Shown here in pieces: positions 15,720-22,333 of a DNA stretch of 22,333 bases. The stretch is from an uncultured Variovorax sp. Lineage in GTDB: Bacteria; Pseudomonadota; Gammaproteobacteria; Burkholderiales; Burkholderiaceae_C. The notes under the pieces were generated by a model that saw only the letters and a program-made list of their open reading frames with translations, was not told the DNA's origin and did not search any database. Numbering within the stretch: position 1 is the stretch's first letter; every line of letters starts with the position of its first letter. The stretch lies in NCBI GenBank assembly GCA_903872875.1, contig CAIQMJ010001258.1, forward strand, positions 1 through 22,333, in the 5' to 3' direction. Position numbers and translations under genes: made by a program.

Positions 15720-18116
15720 TCAGCGGCGGCCGCCGAGGAAATTGCCGGAAGTCGGTGTCGGGTCTCCCGGGAGGCTGCTGTAGCTGCCGCCGGCCGTGCC
15801 CGTCAGGAAATCGAGATGGCCGGTCAGCGTGGCAACTTGGCTGCTGAGGCTGAAGGCGCCGGTGGCGGGGTCGGTTATTTCCATGGCGCAAGCGGAATAA
15901 ACCACTTCCGTTCCACTCTGGCACCAGGCATAACCAAGAGGAGCGTTGCCGCTGGGGATGAACAGTCTCACGCCGTCGGTGATAGAAGGCGCGATCGTGG
16001 ACGGACGCAGATCCCAGGTCCCTTGATAGGACGCTGCAGTCAACGCCAATGGAACCGAGGGGTTTTCGGATGGAACACCGATCTGCCCCAGCAGCGCGTT
16101 CGTGGCGACCGTGTTCATGCGCACGCTGTTGCTGACGGCGGGCGTGGATTGGTAACCGTAGTAGATGAAGCCGCCGCGTTCGACGAACACGCGGGTGTAG
16201 TTCAGCGAGCCGGCCTGCGTCGGCGCTCCCGGCAGCGTCATGATGCGTGCATCACCCAGCTTGGATATCTCGTACGACCCGGTGCCGATCGGCTTGCAGT
16301 TGCGGGGCGAGCCGTCCGTGACGCGCTCCTTGCATGCGTAATAAGTGACGGGGCGCGTGCCGGTGCCGGTGAACGCGATGCGTATGAGCGTATTGGTCGA
16401 GTAATAGCTCGTTGCCGGGACCCCCGATCCGGTGGTGGCCGTCCCTATTCTGCCGATGCTGATGGTGCTGTTTCCCCACCACTCATTGGTCGGGTCGCTG
16501 TGGTACGTCACGCCGGACACGGTGACGCTCCCCTGGCCAAAGACGCACGGCTGGCCGGGCCGGCTCGTGACCATTTCCTCCAGCGTGGCGACGTTGGCGC
16601 TGCCGGAAGTGAACGTCTCGGGCGCATTGCATGCCGTGCCCGCAGCCTGCGAGGCGGCAATGCCGCCAGCGGAAATCGACGCGCTGTATTTCCCGACGAT
16701 GTTGCTGACGCCCACGGGGCTTTCCGACCCGCTCGGGTAGTAGCTGATGGCGGTGGTCAATGCCGCGCCTGCCTGGTAAGAGAGCGATGAACCCGTCGGG
16801 AAGGTCGTGCTGCCGAGGACGGACGTGTCGGCGATTCTCACGTTGGTGTAGCCTGCCGCGATCGCCTGCTCGACCACCGACTTCATGGTCTTCCCGGAAA
16901 CGTCGAAGGTCGCCCGGCTGGCGGTGCCGGTTTCGGCGCTGTCGCAATAGTTGTAGCTGTTGCGTCCATTGGCGTCGCGCACGGTATTGCTGTTCTCGAA
17001 ATTGATCGGGCAGTGCGTCCAGGCGCTGCCGCTCCAGTGGATGTCGGACCCCCGCGTCGGAGAGGAGCCATATCCCCACTTGGCCACGACTCCGGCTGAG
17101 CTGAGTGCGCGCCGTTCGACGTAGCGGATGTTGTTGCTCGCGTTGGGCGTGTTCTGTGCCACCGAGCCTGTGAACGTCCTGACGGAGTAGTTCGATGCGT
17201 TGGTGAAATCGAGCGACGCCAGCGTGACCGTTTCACTCGGCGTCGCGCTCGTGCTCTGTTTGCCGGAGGCGACCTGGTTGTTGATGGCCACGACCGTCGG
17301 CAAGGCTGCGGCGGTCAGTCCGGATGCCGCCACCAGATTGGTCGCGGCAGTCGACAGTGCCGCGTCCTTGTTCGCCTGGGAGGCTGCCAGGATGTCGGGC
17401 GAGCCGAGAATGACGATCAACTCGGGCAGGAGGTCGAGCAGCTTCTGCTGGATGGCCTGCTCGACATCGGCCTTTGTGATGACGCTGTTGTCGACGGCAG
17501 TCTTTCCGACCGCGCTGGCGATCACGGTGGATTGCTGCTGGATCGTGAGGACCAGGAGGCGCGCCAGGGTGGCGAGATCGATGCTGCCATCGGTCGGTGC
17601 GGCAACCTTCGTGAAGTCCGTGAATGGCGAGACGGTGATGCCCGTGGCGCTCTGGATCAGCTTGGCCGCGTCGGCTGTCTTGAGGTGGTGGTCGGTGACG
17701 AAGCGCTGGACCAGAGTGGTGAATGGACTCACGACGCCGGTCTGGTCCGCCGGGGCGGAAAGGGTGAAGGCCACCTTCACGGCGCCGGTATCCGCATCGA
17801 CCGCATCGGTGCCCACCTGGGCGACCACCGCGTACTTGCCCACGTCGGCCGTCGGAACCGTCAATGTCACCTTGCCGCTGGCGTCGGTGCGGCCTTGTGT
17901 CTCTCCCGCATCGCAGCTGCCATTGCTGTTCGCATCGAGGCAGACGAGGGCGTTCTTGATGGCGCCGTCGATGACGGTGACGTCCACGTTGCTCGTGGTC
18001 GGCGTCGGCGGGGTGGTGGTGCCCGAATCAGACCCGCCGCTGCCTCCACATCCGGAGGCGGCGAGGGCCGCGATGCTGCAGAGAGCGAAGGCTATTCGCT
18101 GTGACTTGGAACTCAT
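15720..18116 (-). CDS. Large secreted lipoprotein with N-terminal calcium-loop-like domain, function unknown
   Basis: This protein has 798 residues. The ATG at 18116 is chosen because GGAG lies seven bases upstream and the product then begins with a lipoprotein signal peptide ending LAASGC (Cys23). The frame is open a further 42 codons upstream, without signal features. A Gly/Ser/Thr/Pro linker follows, then VDVTVIDGAIKNALVCLD and a DANSNGSCDAGE loop (about 61-72). This resembles calcium-binding loops in bacterial surface proteins of the carboxypeptidase-regulatory or SdrD type. GVVSPFTTLVQRFV near residues 120-135 is a motif often seen in such proteins. The remaining 600 residues have no domain I recognise; they are rich in Ser, Thr, Tyr and Gly with scattered cysteines and may form beta structure. 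The sampled lines of this gene are about 60-62 percent GC, clearly below the neighbours, which suggests transfer or a different history. It is monocistronic, closed by the terminator at 15652-15686. Confidence 0.78.
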   Translation of the reverse strand: MSSKSQRIAFALCSIAALAASGCGGSGGSDSGTTTPPTPTTSNVDVTVIDGAIKNALVCLDANSNGSCDAGETQGRTDASGKVTLTVPTADVGKYAVVAQVGTDAVDADTGAVKVAFTLSAPADQTGVVSPFTTLVQRFVTDHHLKTADAAKLIQSATGITVSPFTDFTKVAAPTDGSIDLATLARLLVLTIQQQSTVIASAVGKTAVDNSVITKADVEQAIQQKLLDLLPELIVILGSPDILAASQANKDAALSTAATNLVAASGLTAAALPTVVAINNQVASGKQSTSATPSETVTLASLDFTNASNYSVRTFTGSVAQNTPNASNNIRYVERRALSSAGVVAKWGYGSSPTRGSDIHWSGSAWTHCPINFENSNTVRDANGRNSYNYCDSAETGTASRATFDVSGKTMKSVVEQAIAAGYTNVRIADTSVLGSTTFPTGSSLSYQAGAALTTAISYYPSGSESPVGVSNIVGKYSASISAGGIAASQAAGTACNAPETFTSGSANVATLEEMVTSRPGQPCVFGQGSVTVSGVTYHSDPTNEWWGNSTISIGRIGTATTGSGVPATSYYSTNTLIRIAFTGTGTRPVTYYACKERVTDGSPRNCKPIGTGSYEISKLGDARIMTLPGAPTQAGSLNYTRVFVERGGFIYYGYQSTPAVSNSVRMNTVATNALLGQIGVPSENPSVPLALTAASYQGTWDLRPSTIAPSITDGVRLFIPSGNAPLGYAWCQSGTEVVYSACAMEITDPATGAFSLSSQVATLTGHLDFLTGTAGGSYSSLPGDPTPTSGNFLGGRR

Positions 18117-18244
18117 GATGGACTCCAGTGTTGGATCTTGAATGGGGGCAGGCCGATCGAAGACTTCTGCAGCGCTGCGTGAGCGGATCTCGAGCGTTGC
18201 AACGTCCGAAGCAGTCTGCTGAATCGCGGGTAGGCAACCCATCG

Positions 18245-18266
18245 TGCAAATGCGCTATGCAAATGC
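18245..18266. repeat. Direct repeat TGCAAATGC, 13-bp period
   Basis: TGCAAATGC occurs at 18245-18253 and again at 18258-18266, upstream of the lipoprotein gene (start 18116, minus strand). Two identical 9-mers this AT-rich stand out in high-GC DNA and could be binding sites for a regulator. No promoter could be assigned with confidence. Confidence 0.4.
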
Positions 18267-18282
18267 ACTATTGACCCGAGGT

Positions 18283-18311
18283 CCGTGCGCATGGGCGCGC
18301 GATGCGCACGG
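18283..18311. other. Perfect 10-bp stem-loop downstream of the second hybrid kinase
   Basis: CCGTGCGCAT (18283-18292) and ATGCGCACGG (18302-18311) are perfect complements around a 9-base GC loop. The hairpin lies 57-85 bases after the kinase stop (minus strand). It lacks a T-tract, so it is not a classical terminator; it might stabilise an mRNA end or aid factor-dependent termination. Confidence 0.4.
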
Positions 18312-18367
18312 CAAAGCGCGTCATTTCACGGATTGCGCCGGTTGTCCCGATCGCCGGTGCGTTCTTT

Positions 18368-20287
18368 CTATGACCTGGACGTGAGCACCGTATCCACCGC
18401 CGCGAGCTGCGCCAGGATCGCCTGCCGCAGCACACGCGGCGACACCGGCTTGTAGAGCACCGCAATGCCGGCGCTGGCCACCTCGCGAAGGCGCTCGGGC
18501 TTGGTCTCGCCGGTGACCAGCAGGCGCGCGGTGCCGACGCCGATGCCGTTCGGATGGCGCTCCAGCGCGGCGATCACGTCGATGCCGTTGTCGCCGCCGC
18601 GCAGCAGCAGGTCGCTCACCACCGCATCGGGCGGCTGGGCCCAGCCATCGGCCAGTGCGAGCGCCTCTGCGCGGCTCTGTGCCGCGATCACGTCGGCGCC
18701 CCAGCTCGAGAGCACGACCTGCAGCCCTTCGAGGATGGTGCGTTCGTCGTCGATCACGAGGATGCGCACGCCGTCCAGCCGGCCCGCGTTCTCGGCGGCC
18801 GGCGGTGGCGGCAGCGGTGCGAGGCGGGCCGGCGCCGGCGCCGCGCTGCGCACCAGGAAGCGAACGCCGGTGCCCTTGTGCAGGCGCGAGCTCAGCTCGA
18901 CCCGCGTGTTCAGCAGGTTCGCGAGCCGCTGCACCGTCGCCAGGCCGAGGCCCATGCCACGCGCTTCGCGCTTCATGCCGGCCGTCGCGACATGCGGCTC
19001 GATCTGGAAGAACTCCTCGAACACGCGCGCCTGATGCTGCGGCGCGATGCCCACGCCGGTGTCCCACACGTCGATGCGCACGCCCTTGCCGCGACGCCGT
19101 GCGCCGACCAGCACGCCGCCCTCGGCCGTGTGGCGCAATGCGTTCGACACCAGGTTGTTCAGGATGCGCGAGAGCATCACGTAGTCGCAGCGCACCCAGA
19201 GCTCGGTCTTGCGCACCACCAGCCGGAGTTCCTGCTGTTCGGCGACCGGCCGGAAGTTGCGGCTGATTTCGTCGAACACCTGGTCGAGCGGGAAATCGGC
19301 CCACTGCGGCTGCAGCACGCCGGCATCGAGTTGCGACAGGTTCAGCAGTTCGGAGAACAACCGATCCAGCGAATCCACGCATTCGCGGATGAGGGCGATG
19401 CGCTGCAGCCGCACCGGGTCGGTTTCGCCGTTGGAGAGCCCGTCCGAGAACAGCGTGAGCGCGTGCAGCGGCTGGCGCAGGTCGTGGCTGGCCGCGGCCA
19501 GCAGCCGCGTCTTCGCCTGGCTCGCGACCTCGAGCTGGCGGTTCTTGCTGCCGAGCTCCGCGGTCGCATCGGCGATGCGGCTTTCCAGCAGGCGCCGGCT
19601 CTCGGCCAGCGCGGTGGCCGCATGGTTGAAGCCGCGCTGCAGCCGGCGCACTTCGGTCGTGCCTTCGACACCCACCCGCGCCTCCTCGCCCGCGCCGAGC
19701 CGGTCGACAGCCTCGCCCAGCATGCGGATCGGCGCGCTGATGCGGCGCGCCGCCCACCATCCCGCGAGCCCGACGCCGACCACGCTCGCGCCCAGCACCG
19801 CCAGCACGTTGAGCCAGACCGACTTGCGCGCGCGCAGCACGTCGTCCAGCCCGATCTCGACCATCACGCTGCCGTTGTGGCGGCCGTCGTCGCTGACGAT
19901 CGGCACGACCATCTGCAGGCCTTCTTCGCGCCGGCGATCGATGGTCTCGGCGTTGGCGACGATCTCGCCCTCGTCCGACCAGATCTGCACCTGCTGCACA
20001 TGCGGCTGCGACAGGCCCGACTGCGCGGTGCGCAGCAGCGCGCGGCGGTCCATGTGCGACAGCGGCGCCTGCGCAACGGTGGCCACCTGCAGCGCCACGG
20101 TCTGGGCGTTGGCACGCAGCAGGTCGGTCACGTTGGCGAGGTGCTGGCGCGTCAGCACCGTGATCGCACCCAGCGTGGCCACGGTGGCCGGCAGCACGGC
20201 CAGCAACACCAGTTGCTGTGCCAGCGACACGCGGCGCATCGGCCGCATGAACAGCAGGAGCCGGGCCACGGAGGGTGAGATGATCAC
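18368..20287 (-). CDS. Hybrid sensor histidine kinase, divergent from a PhnD-like binding protein
   Basis: This is a 639-residue inner-membrane kinase. The first codon is GTG at 20287; ATGs at residues 14 and 17 (20248, 20239) are alternatives, and none has a clear ribosome binding site. TM1 is at about 24-46 and a periplasmic sensor at 47-157, with VQIWSDEGEIVANAET and a GSVMVEIGLDDV ending typical of single Cache/sensor folds. TM2 is at about 158-179 and HAMP at 180-235. A coiled linker leads to HisKA with SHDLRQPLHA (His268). HATPase_c has LNNLVSNALRHT, DTGVGI (409-414) and GMGLGLA. After a Pro/Ala linker comes a C-terminal REC with IDDE, Asp559 and Lys613. All catalytic residues are intact. 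It shares domain order and HisKA sequence with the kinase at 12481-14409. The divergent PhnD-like protein probably supplies the ligand signal. No cognate DNA-binding regulator is in the window. Confidence 0.95.
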   Translation of the reverse strand: MIISPSVARLLLFMRPMRRVSLAQQLVLLAVLPATVATLGAITVLTRQHLANVTDLLRANAQTVALQVATVAQAPLSHMDRRALLRTAQSGLSQPHVQQVQIWSDEGEIVANAETIDRRREEGLQMVVPIVSDDGRHNGSVMVEIGLDDVLRARKSVWLNVLAVLGASVVGVGLAGWWAARRISAPIRMLGEAVDRLGAGEEARVGVEGTTEVRRLQRGFNHAATALAESRRLLESRIADATAELGSKNRQLEVASQAKTRLLAAASHDLRQPLHALTLFSDGLSNGETDPVRLQRIALIRECVDSLDRLFSELLNLSQLDAGVLQPQWADFPLDQVFDEISRNFRPVAEQQELRLVVRKTELWVRCDYVMLSRILNNLVSNALRHTAEGGVLVGARRRGKGVRIDVWDTGVGIAPQHQARVFEEFFQIEPHVATAGMKREARGMGLGLATVQRLANLLNTRVELSSRLHKGTGVRFLVRSAAPAPARLAPLPPPPAAENAGRLDGVRILVIDDERTILEGLQVVLSSWGADVIAAQSRAEALALADGWAQPPDAVVSDLLLRGGDNGIDVIAALERHPNGIGVGTARLLVTGETKPERLREVASAGIAVLYKPVSPRVLRQAILAQLAAVDTVLTSRS

Positions 20288-20326
20288 AAGGCTGCAGGAG
20301 TTGTTATCTAATTGTCACCTTCGCTC

Positions 20327-20346
20327 GGTCGACTGAACAGTCGGCC
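20327..20346. promoter_or_regulatory. Palindrome in the divergent kinase/binding-protein spacer (candidate operator)
   Basis: CGACTG-AA-CAGTCG (20330-20343) is a perfect 6-bp inverted repeat with a 2-base spacer. It extends to nine pairs per arm with one mismatch over 20327-20346. It is central in the 130-bp region between the two divergent starts, next to an AT-rich patch (about 20301-20316) where TTGTCA could be a -35 box on the plus strand. This position suits a shared operator. The regulator is unknown. Confidence 0.45.
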
Positions 20347-20417
20347 GTTCGGGCGGTCTGGCTGCCGATCGCTCGACGAACCCTCGCACGGACGCCTTTC
20401 CAGAAAGCCTCTTCCGA

Positions 20418-21563
20418 ATGCCGGTTGCCGATTCCTTCTGCCTTCCTTCGCTCGACAGGCCATGCGCACGCAGCGGCCGCGCCGTGCTGGCCATCCTGCG
20501 CCGTGCCGCCGCCGTCATGCTGGGCCTCGGCTGCCTCGCCGGTAGCGCGATGGCGCAGGGCGGCGGCGCTGCCGTTGCCGCGGAGCCGGCGCCTTCGGCG
20601 GTTCCGGTGACCACGACGCCGGCAGCCGGCACGCCGGTGCGCTTCGGCATCCTGCCGCTGGGCGGTGCCTTCGAGTCGCGCAACGACTGGGAACCGGTGC
20701 TGGCCGACCTGAGCCGCGCGATCGCGATGCCGGTGAGCATGCTGTCCGTCACGTCCTACGACGCGCTGGAGCAGGCGATCCAGCGCGGCGAGGTCGACAT
20801 GGCCTTCCTGTCCGGCCAGATGGCGCTCGACGCGGTGACGCTGCGCCGCATGCGGGTGGTGGCGCAGGTCACGCGCCACGATGGCCTGCCGGGCTACCGG
20901 GCGTTGCTGCTGGCGCGCAAGACCGGGCCGCTCGACAGCCTGAACGGCCTGCTGGCAGAGCCCGACCGCTGGCGGATGGCGCGTGGCGAGAACCGTTCGG
21001 TGTCGGGGTTCATCGTGCCGCAGCTGCAGCTCTTCCTGCCGAACAACATCCAGATGGAGACGCGCTTTCGCAGCGAGCTGGTGGGCACGCACCAGTTCAC
21101 CGCGCTGGCGGTCGCCAACGGCGAGGCCGACGTGGCGACCAACAACACGGCGGACTTCGAGCGCTTCAAGCTGCAGTTTCCGGTCGAGGCCGATCGGCTG
21201 CAGGTGATCTGGGAGTCGGAGCTGATCCCGCATGCGCAGATCGTGGTGCGGCGCGACTATCCGCCGGCCTTCCAGGCCAGGGTGCAGGCTTTCCTGGTCG
21301 ACTACGGCCGCAGCAAGGGGCCGCGCGGCGATGCCGAACGCACGAACCTGAAGGCGCTGCATGATCTGGCGGGCTTCCTGGCCGCCGACAACGCGTCGCT
21401 GCTGCCCGCCGCCAAACTGGCCTACCAGCTGTCGCGCCAGAGCGCGCTGACATCGCAATGGGTCAGCGAGGCGGCGCGCCAGACGCGGCTGCAGCGCATC
21501 GAGACGACCTATGCGCAGCAGGTGTCGGCTTTGCGGCCTGTGGGGGTGGCGGGGAAGCCTTAG
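20418..21563 (+). CDS. PhnD-like phosphate/phosphonate-type periplasmic binding protein
   Basis: This is a 381-residue protein from ATG 20418. The signal peptide core (AVMLGLGCLAGSAMA) ends near residue 47, giving an unusually long n-region. A GTG at 20484 (residue 23) would give a more normal leader, and neither start has a good ribosome binding site. The mature protein fits the PhnD/PBP2 group (PF12974): VRFGILPLGG, WEPVLADLSRAIAMPV, SYDALEQAIQRGEVDMAFLSG, then VSGFIVPQLQLFLPN and ALAVANGEADVATNN. PhnD relatives bind oxyanions such as phosphonates or sulfonates, but many orphan copies have unknown ligands. No ABC permease or ATPase gene is nearby, and the divergent neighbour is a hybrid kinase, so I infer a sensory rather than transport role. 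The last 50 residues are a charged, Gln-rich helical extension. Confidence 0.89.
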   Translation: MPVADSFCLPSLDRPCARSGRAVLAILRRAAAVMLGLGCLAGSAMAQGGGAAVAAEPAPSAVPVTTTPAAGTPVRFGILPLGGAFESRNDWEPVLADLSRAIAMPVSMLSVTSYDALEQAIQRGEVDMAFLSGQMALDAVTLRRMRVVAQVTRHDGLPGYRALLLARKTGPLDSLNGLLAEPDRWRMARGENRSVSGFIVPQLQLFLPNNIQMETRFRSELVGTHQFTALAVANGEADVATNNTADFERFKLQFPVEADRLQVIWESELIPHAQIVVRRDYPPAFQARVQAFLVDYGRSKGPRGDAERTNLKALHDLAGFLAADNASLLPAAKLAYQLSRQSALTSQWVSEAARQTRLQRIETTYAQQVSALRPVGVAGKP

Positions 21564-21966
21564 GTTTTGTTCGTCCTGGCGTTTTGAGGTTGGTCGTTGA
21601 TCGGCTGGCGTTTGACGTTGGTGGGGCGCGCCCGGCATGCGGTGTGGGCCAGGCGACCCGCTGCACCGGCCCTTCGGGCTCCCTTGCGGTGCTCGCTTCA
21701 GGCGGGGTCCGCAGAACTCGCTCCGGCTGCGCCTGCACTCAAACAGCTGCGGCCCTGATCCGCCTGAAGCTGCGCTCCTCGGCGGCGCAGAAGGGAATCG
21801 CCTGACCCACACCGCATAACCCAGCAACCAGCAACCAACGCCTCCGTAGTCCCTTCGCCCTAGCCCCCGCACCCCCCGCATAGACCGTTAGCCAGATTTG
21901 CCACCCGGCCCCGCCGCCGGAAACTTCCCGCTTCTTCCAGGCACCCCTGCCATCGACGGAGCGCGG
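21564..21966. other. 403-bp intergenic region before tssK
   Basis: I find no credible gene here. The short open frames on both strands lack ribosome binding sites and family features. The stretch holds the inverted repeat at 21695-21770, a short tandem CCAGCAA pair at 21821-21834, and a C-rich tract before tssK. The tssK promoter and any terminator of the PhnD-like gene must lie here, but I could not assign either. Confidence 0.6.
21695..21770. repeat. Inverted repeat, possible dispersed intergenic element
   Basis: GCTTCAGGCGG (21695-21705) is the exact reverse complement of 21760-21770. Inside it CCGCAG (21709-21714) pairs with CTGCGG (21747-21752), so the structure continues with a small bulge and encloses a core of about 32 bases. 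A small GCCC-TTC-GGGC hairpin precedes it. The look (palindromic ends, intergenic position after a gene end) fits dispersed palindromic repeats, and I recall similar sequences in Comamonadaceae intergenic regions, from memory only. Confidence 0.5.
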
Positions 21967-22333
21967 ATGAGTTGGCGAACAAAAGTGGTTTGGAGCGAGG
22001 GGATGCTCTTGCAACCCCAGCACCTGCAGCAAAGCGAGCGCCATGCCGACCATGCGCGGCACGTGCTGCTGCGCAGCACCACGCCTTGCGCATGGGGCTT
22101 CGCCGAGATCGAGATCGACCCGGCCGCGCTCACGCTCGGCAAGCTCTCGCTGGTGCGCGCGGTCGGCGTGTTCGGCGACGGCACCGTGTTCGACATGCCC
22201 GCTGTCGACCCGCTGCCCGAGCCGCTGGACATTCCGTCCGGCATGCGCGACGAAGCCGTCGTACTCGCGCTGCCGCTGCGCCGCGCCGGTGCGCGCGAGG
22301 CCGATGCCGAAGCCTTCGAGGACCTGGTGCGCC
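21967..22333 (+). CDS. tssK: Type VI secretion baseplate subunit TssK, 3' partial
   Basis: The first 122 codons are present and the frame runs off the right edge; full TssK proteins are around 445 residues. The start at 21967 has GGAG five bases upstream. The N-terminus MSWRTKVVWSEGMLLQPQHLQQ is the TssK/VasE/ImpJ signature, with VVWSEGM and PQHLQQ clearly visible. It is followed by WGFAEIEIDPAAL and a VFGDGTVFDMP strand segment of the N-terminal shoulder domain. TssK is a trimeric cytoplasmic baseplate protein that links the baseplate to the TssJLM membrane complex. Other tss genes are expected to the right. It has no functional link visible to the genes on its left. Confidence 0.96.
   Translation, partial: MSWRTKVVWSEGMLLQPQHLQQSERHADHARHVLLRSTTPCAWGFAEIEIDPAALTLGKLSLVRAVGVFGDGTVFDMPAVDPLPEPLDIPSGMRDEAVVLALPLRRAGAREADAEAFEDLVR

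Noticed and set aside
18554..20278. 574-codon open frame on the plus strand
   Set aside because: Shadow of the second hybrid kinase, whose catalytic motifs read cleanly on the minus strand.
21458..21805. Small plus-strand open frame after the PhnD-like gene
   Set aside because: It starts inside the PhnD-like gene, runs through the inverted repeat, and has no ribosome binding site or family features.
20304..21881. 525-codon open frame on the minus strand
   Set aside because: Antisense to the PhnD-like gene and running into intergenic repeat sequence; no family features.
1..22333. tRNA, rRNA, CRISPR array or insertion sequence
   Set aside because: No tRNA-like cloverleaf, rRNA segment, regularly spaced repeat array, transposase or terminal repeat with target duplication was seen on reading.

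Overview
The window is high-GC DNA (about 70 percent or more in most genes) with the codon bias and gene families of a betaproteobacterium. I infer Burkholderiales, probably Comamonadaceae and perhaps Variovorax-like. This rests on composition, the two-partner secretion and type VI secretion genes, and an intergenic repeat that resembles elements I recall from that group; nothing in the window proves the genus.

Region 1 (1-9976, plus strand) is a compact operon: a TPR-CHAT caspase-like protein (5' end outside the window), a TpsB outer-membrane transporter, a 1855-residue TpsA filamentous-haemagglutinin-type exoprotein with an MBG-like domain near its C-terminus, and a small DUF1796-like (papain-like) protein. 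The first three genes overlap by 4 bp and 1 bp and have good ribosome binding sites, so the CHAT protein is built into the secretion operon. Region 2 (9985-12453) holds three small glycosyltransferases: GT25 (minus), GT2 (plus) and a DAD-motif GT-A enzyme (minus). They could modify the exoprotein or a surface glycan.

Region 3 (11668-15467, minus strand) is an operon of an ABC_sub_bind-type periplasmic binding protein, a hybrid histidine kinase overlapping it by 4 bp, and, 27 bp later, the third glycosyltransferase. Region 4 (15720-18116, minus) is a single large lipoprotein gene of visibly lower GC, closed by a strong intrinsic terminator. Region 5 (18368-21563) repeats the logic of region 3: a second hybrid histidine kinase (minus) is divergent from a PhnD-like periplasmic binding protein (plus) across a 130-bp spacer containing a palindrome. 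Neither binding protein has permease or ATPase genes beside it, so both modules look like ligand-sensing phosphorelays rather than transporters. No separate response regulator is present.

Region 6 (21564-22333) is a 403-bp gene-free stretch with a large inverted repeat, followed by the start of tssK, the edge of a type VI secretion cluster.

The best candidate for an under-described system is the CHAT-TpsB-TpsA-DUF1796 operon, with two putative cysteine proteases flanking a secreted adhesin. Second is the pair of binding-protein/hybrid-kinase modules lying within about 9 kb of each other.
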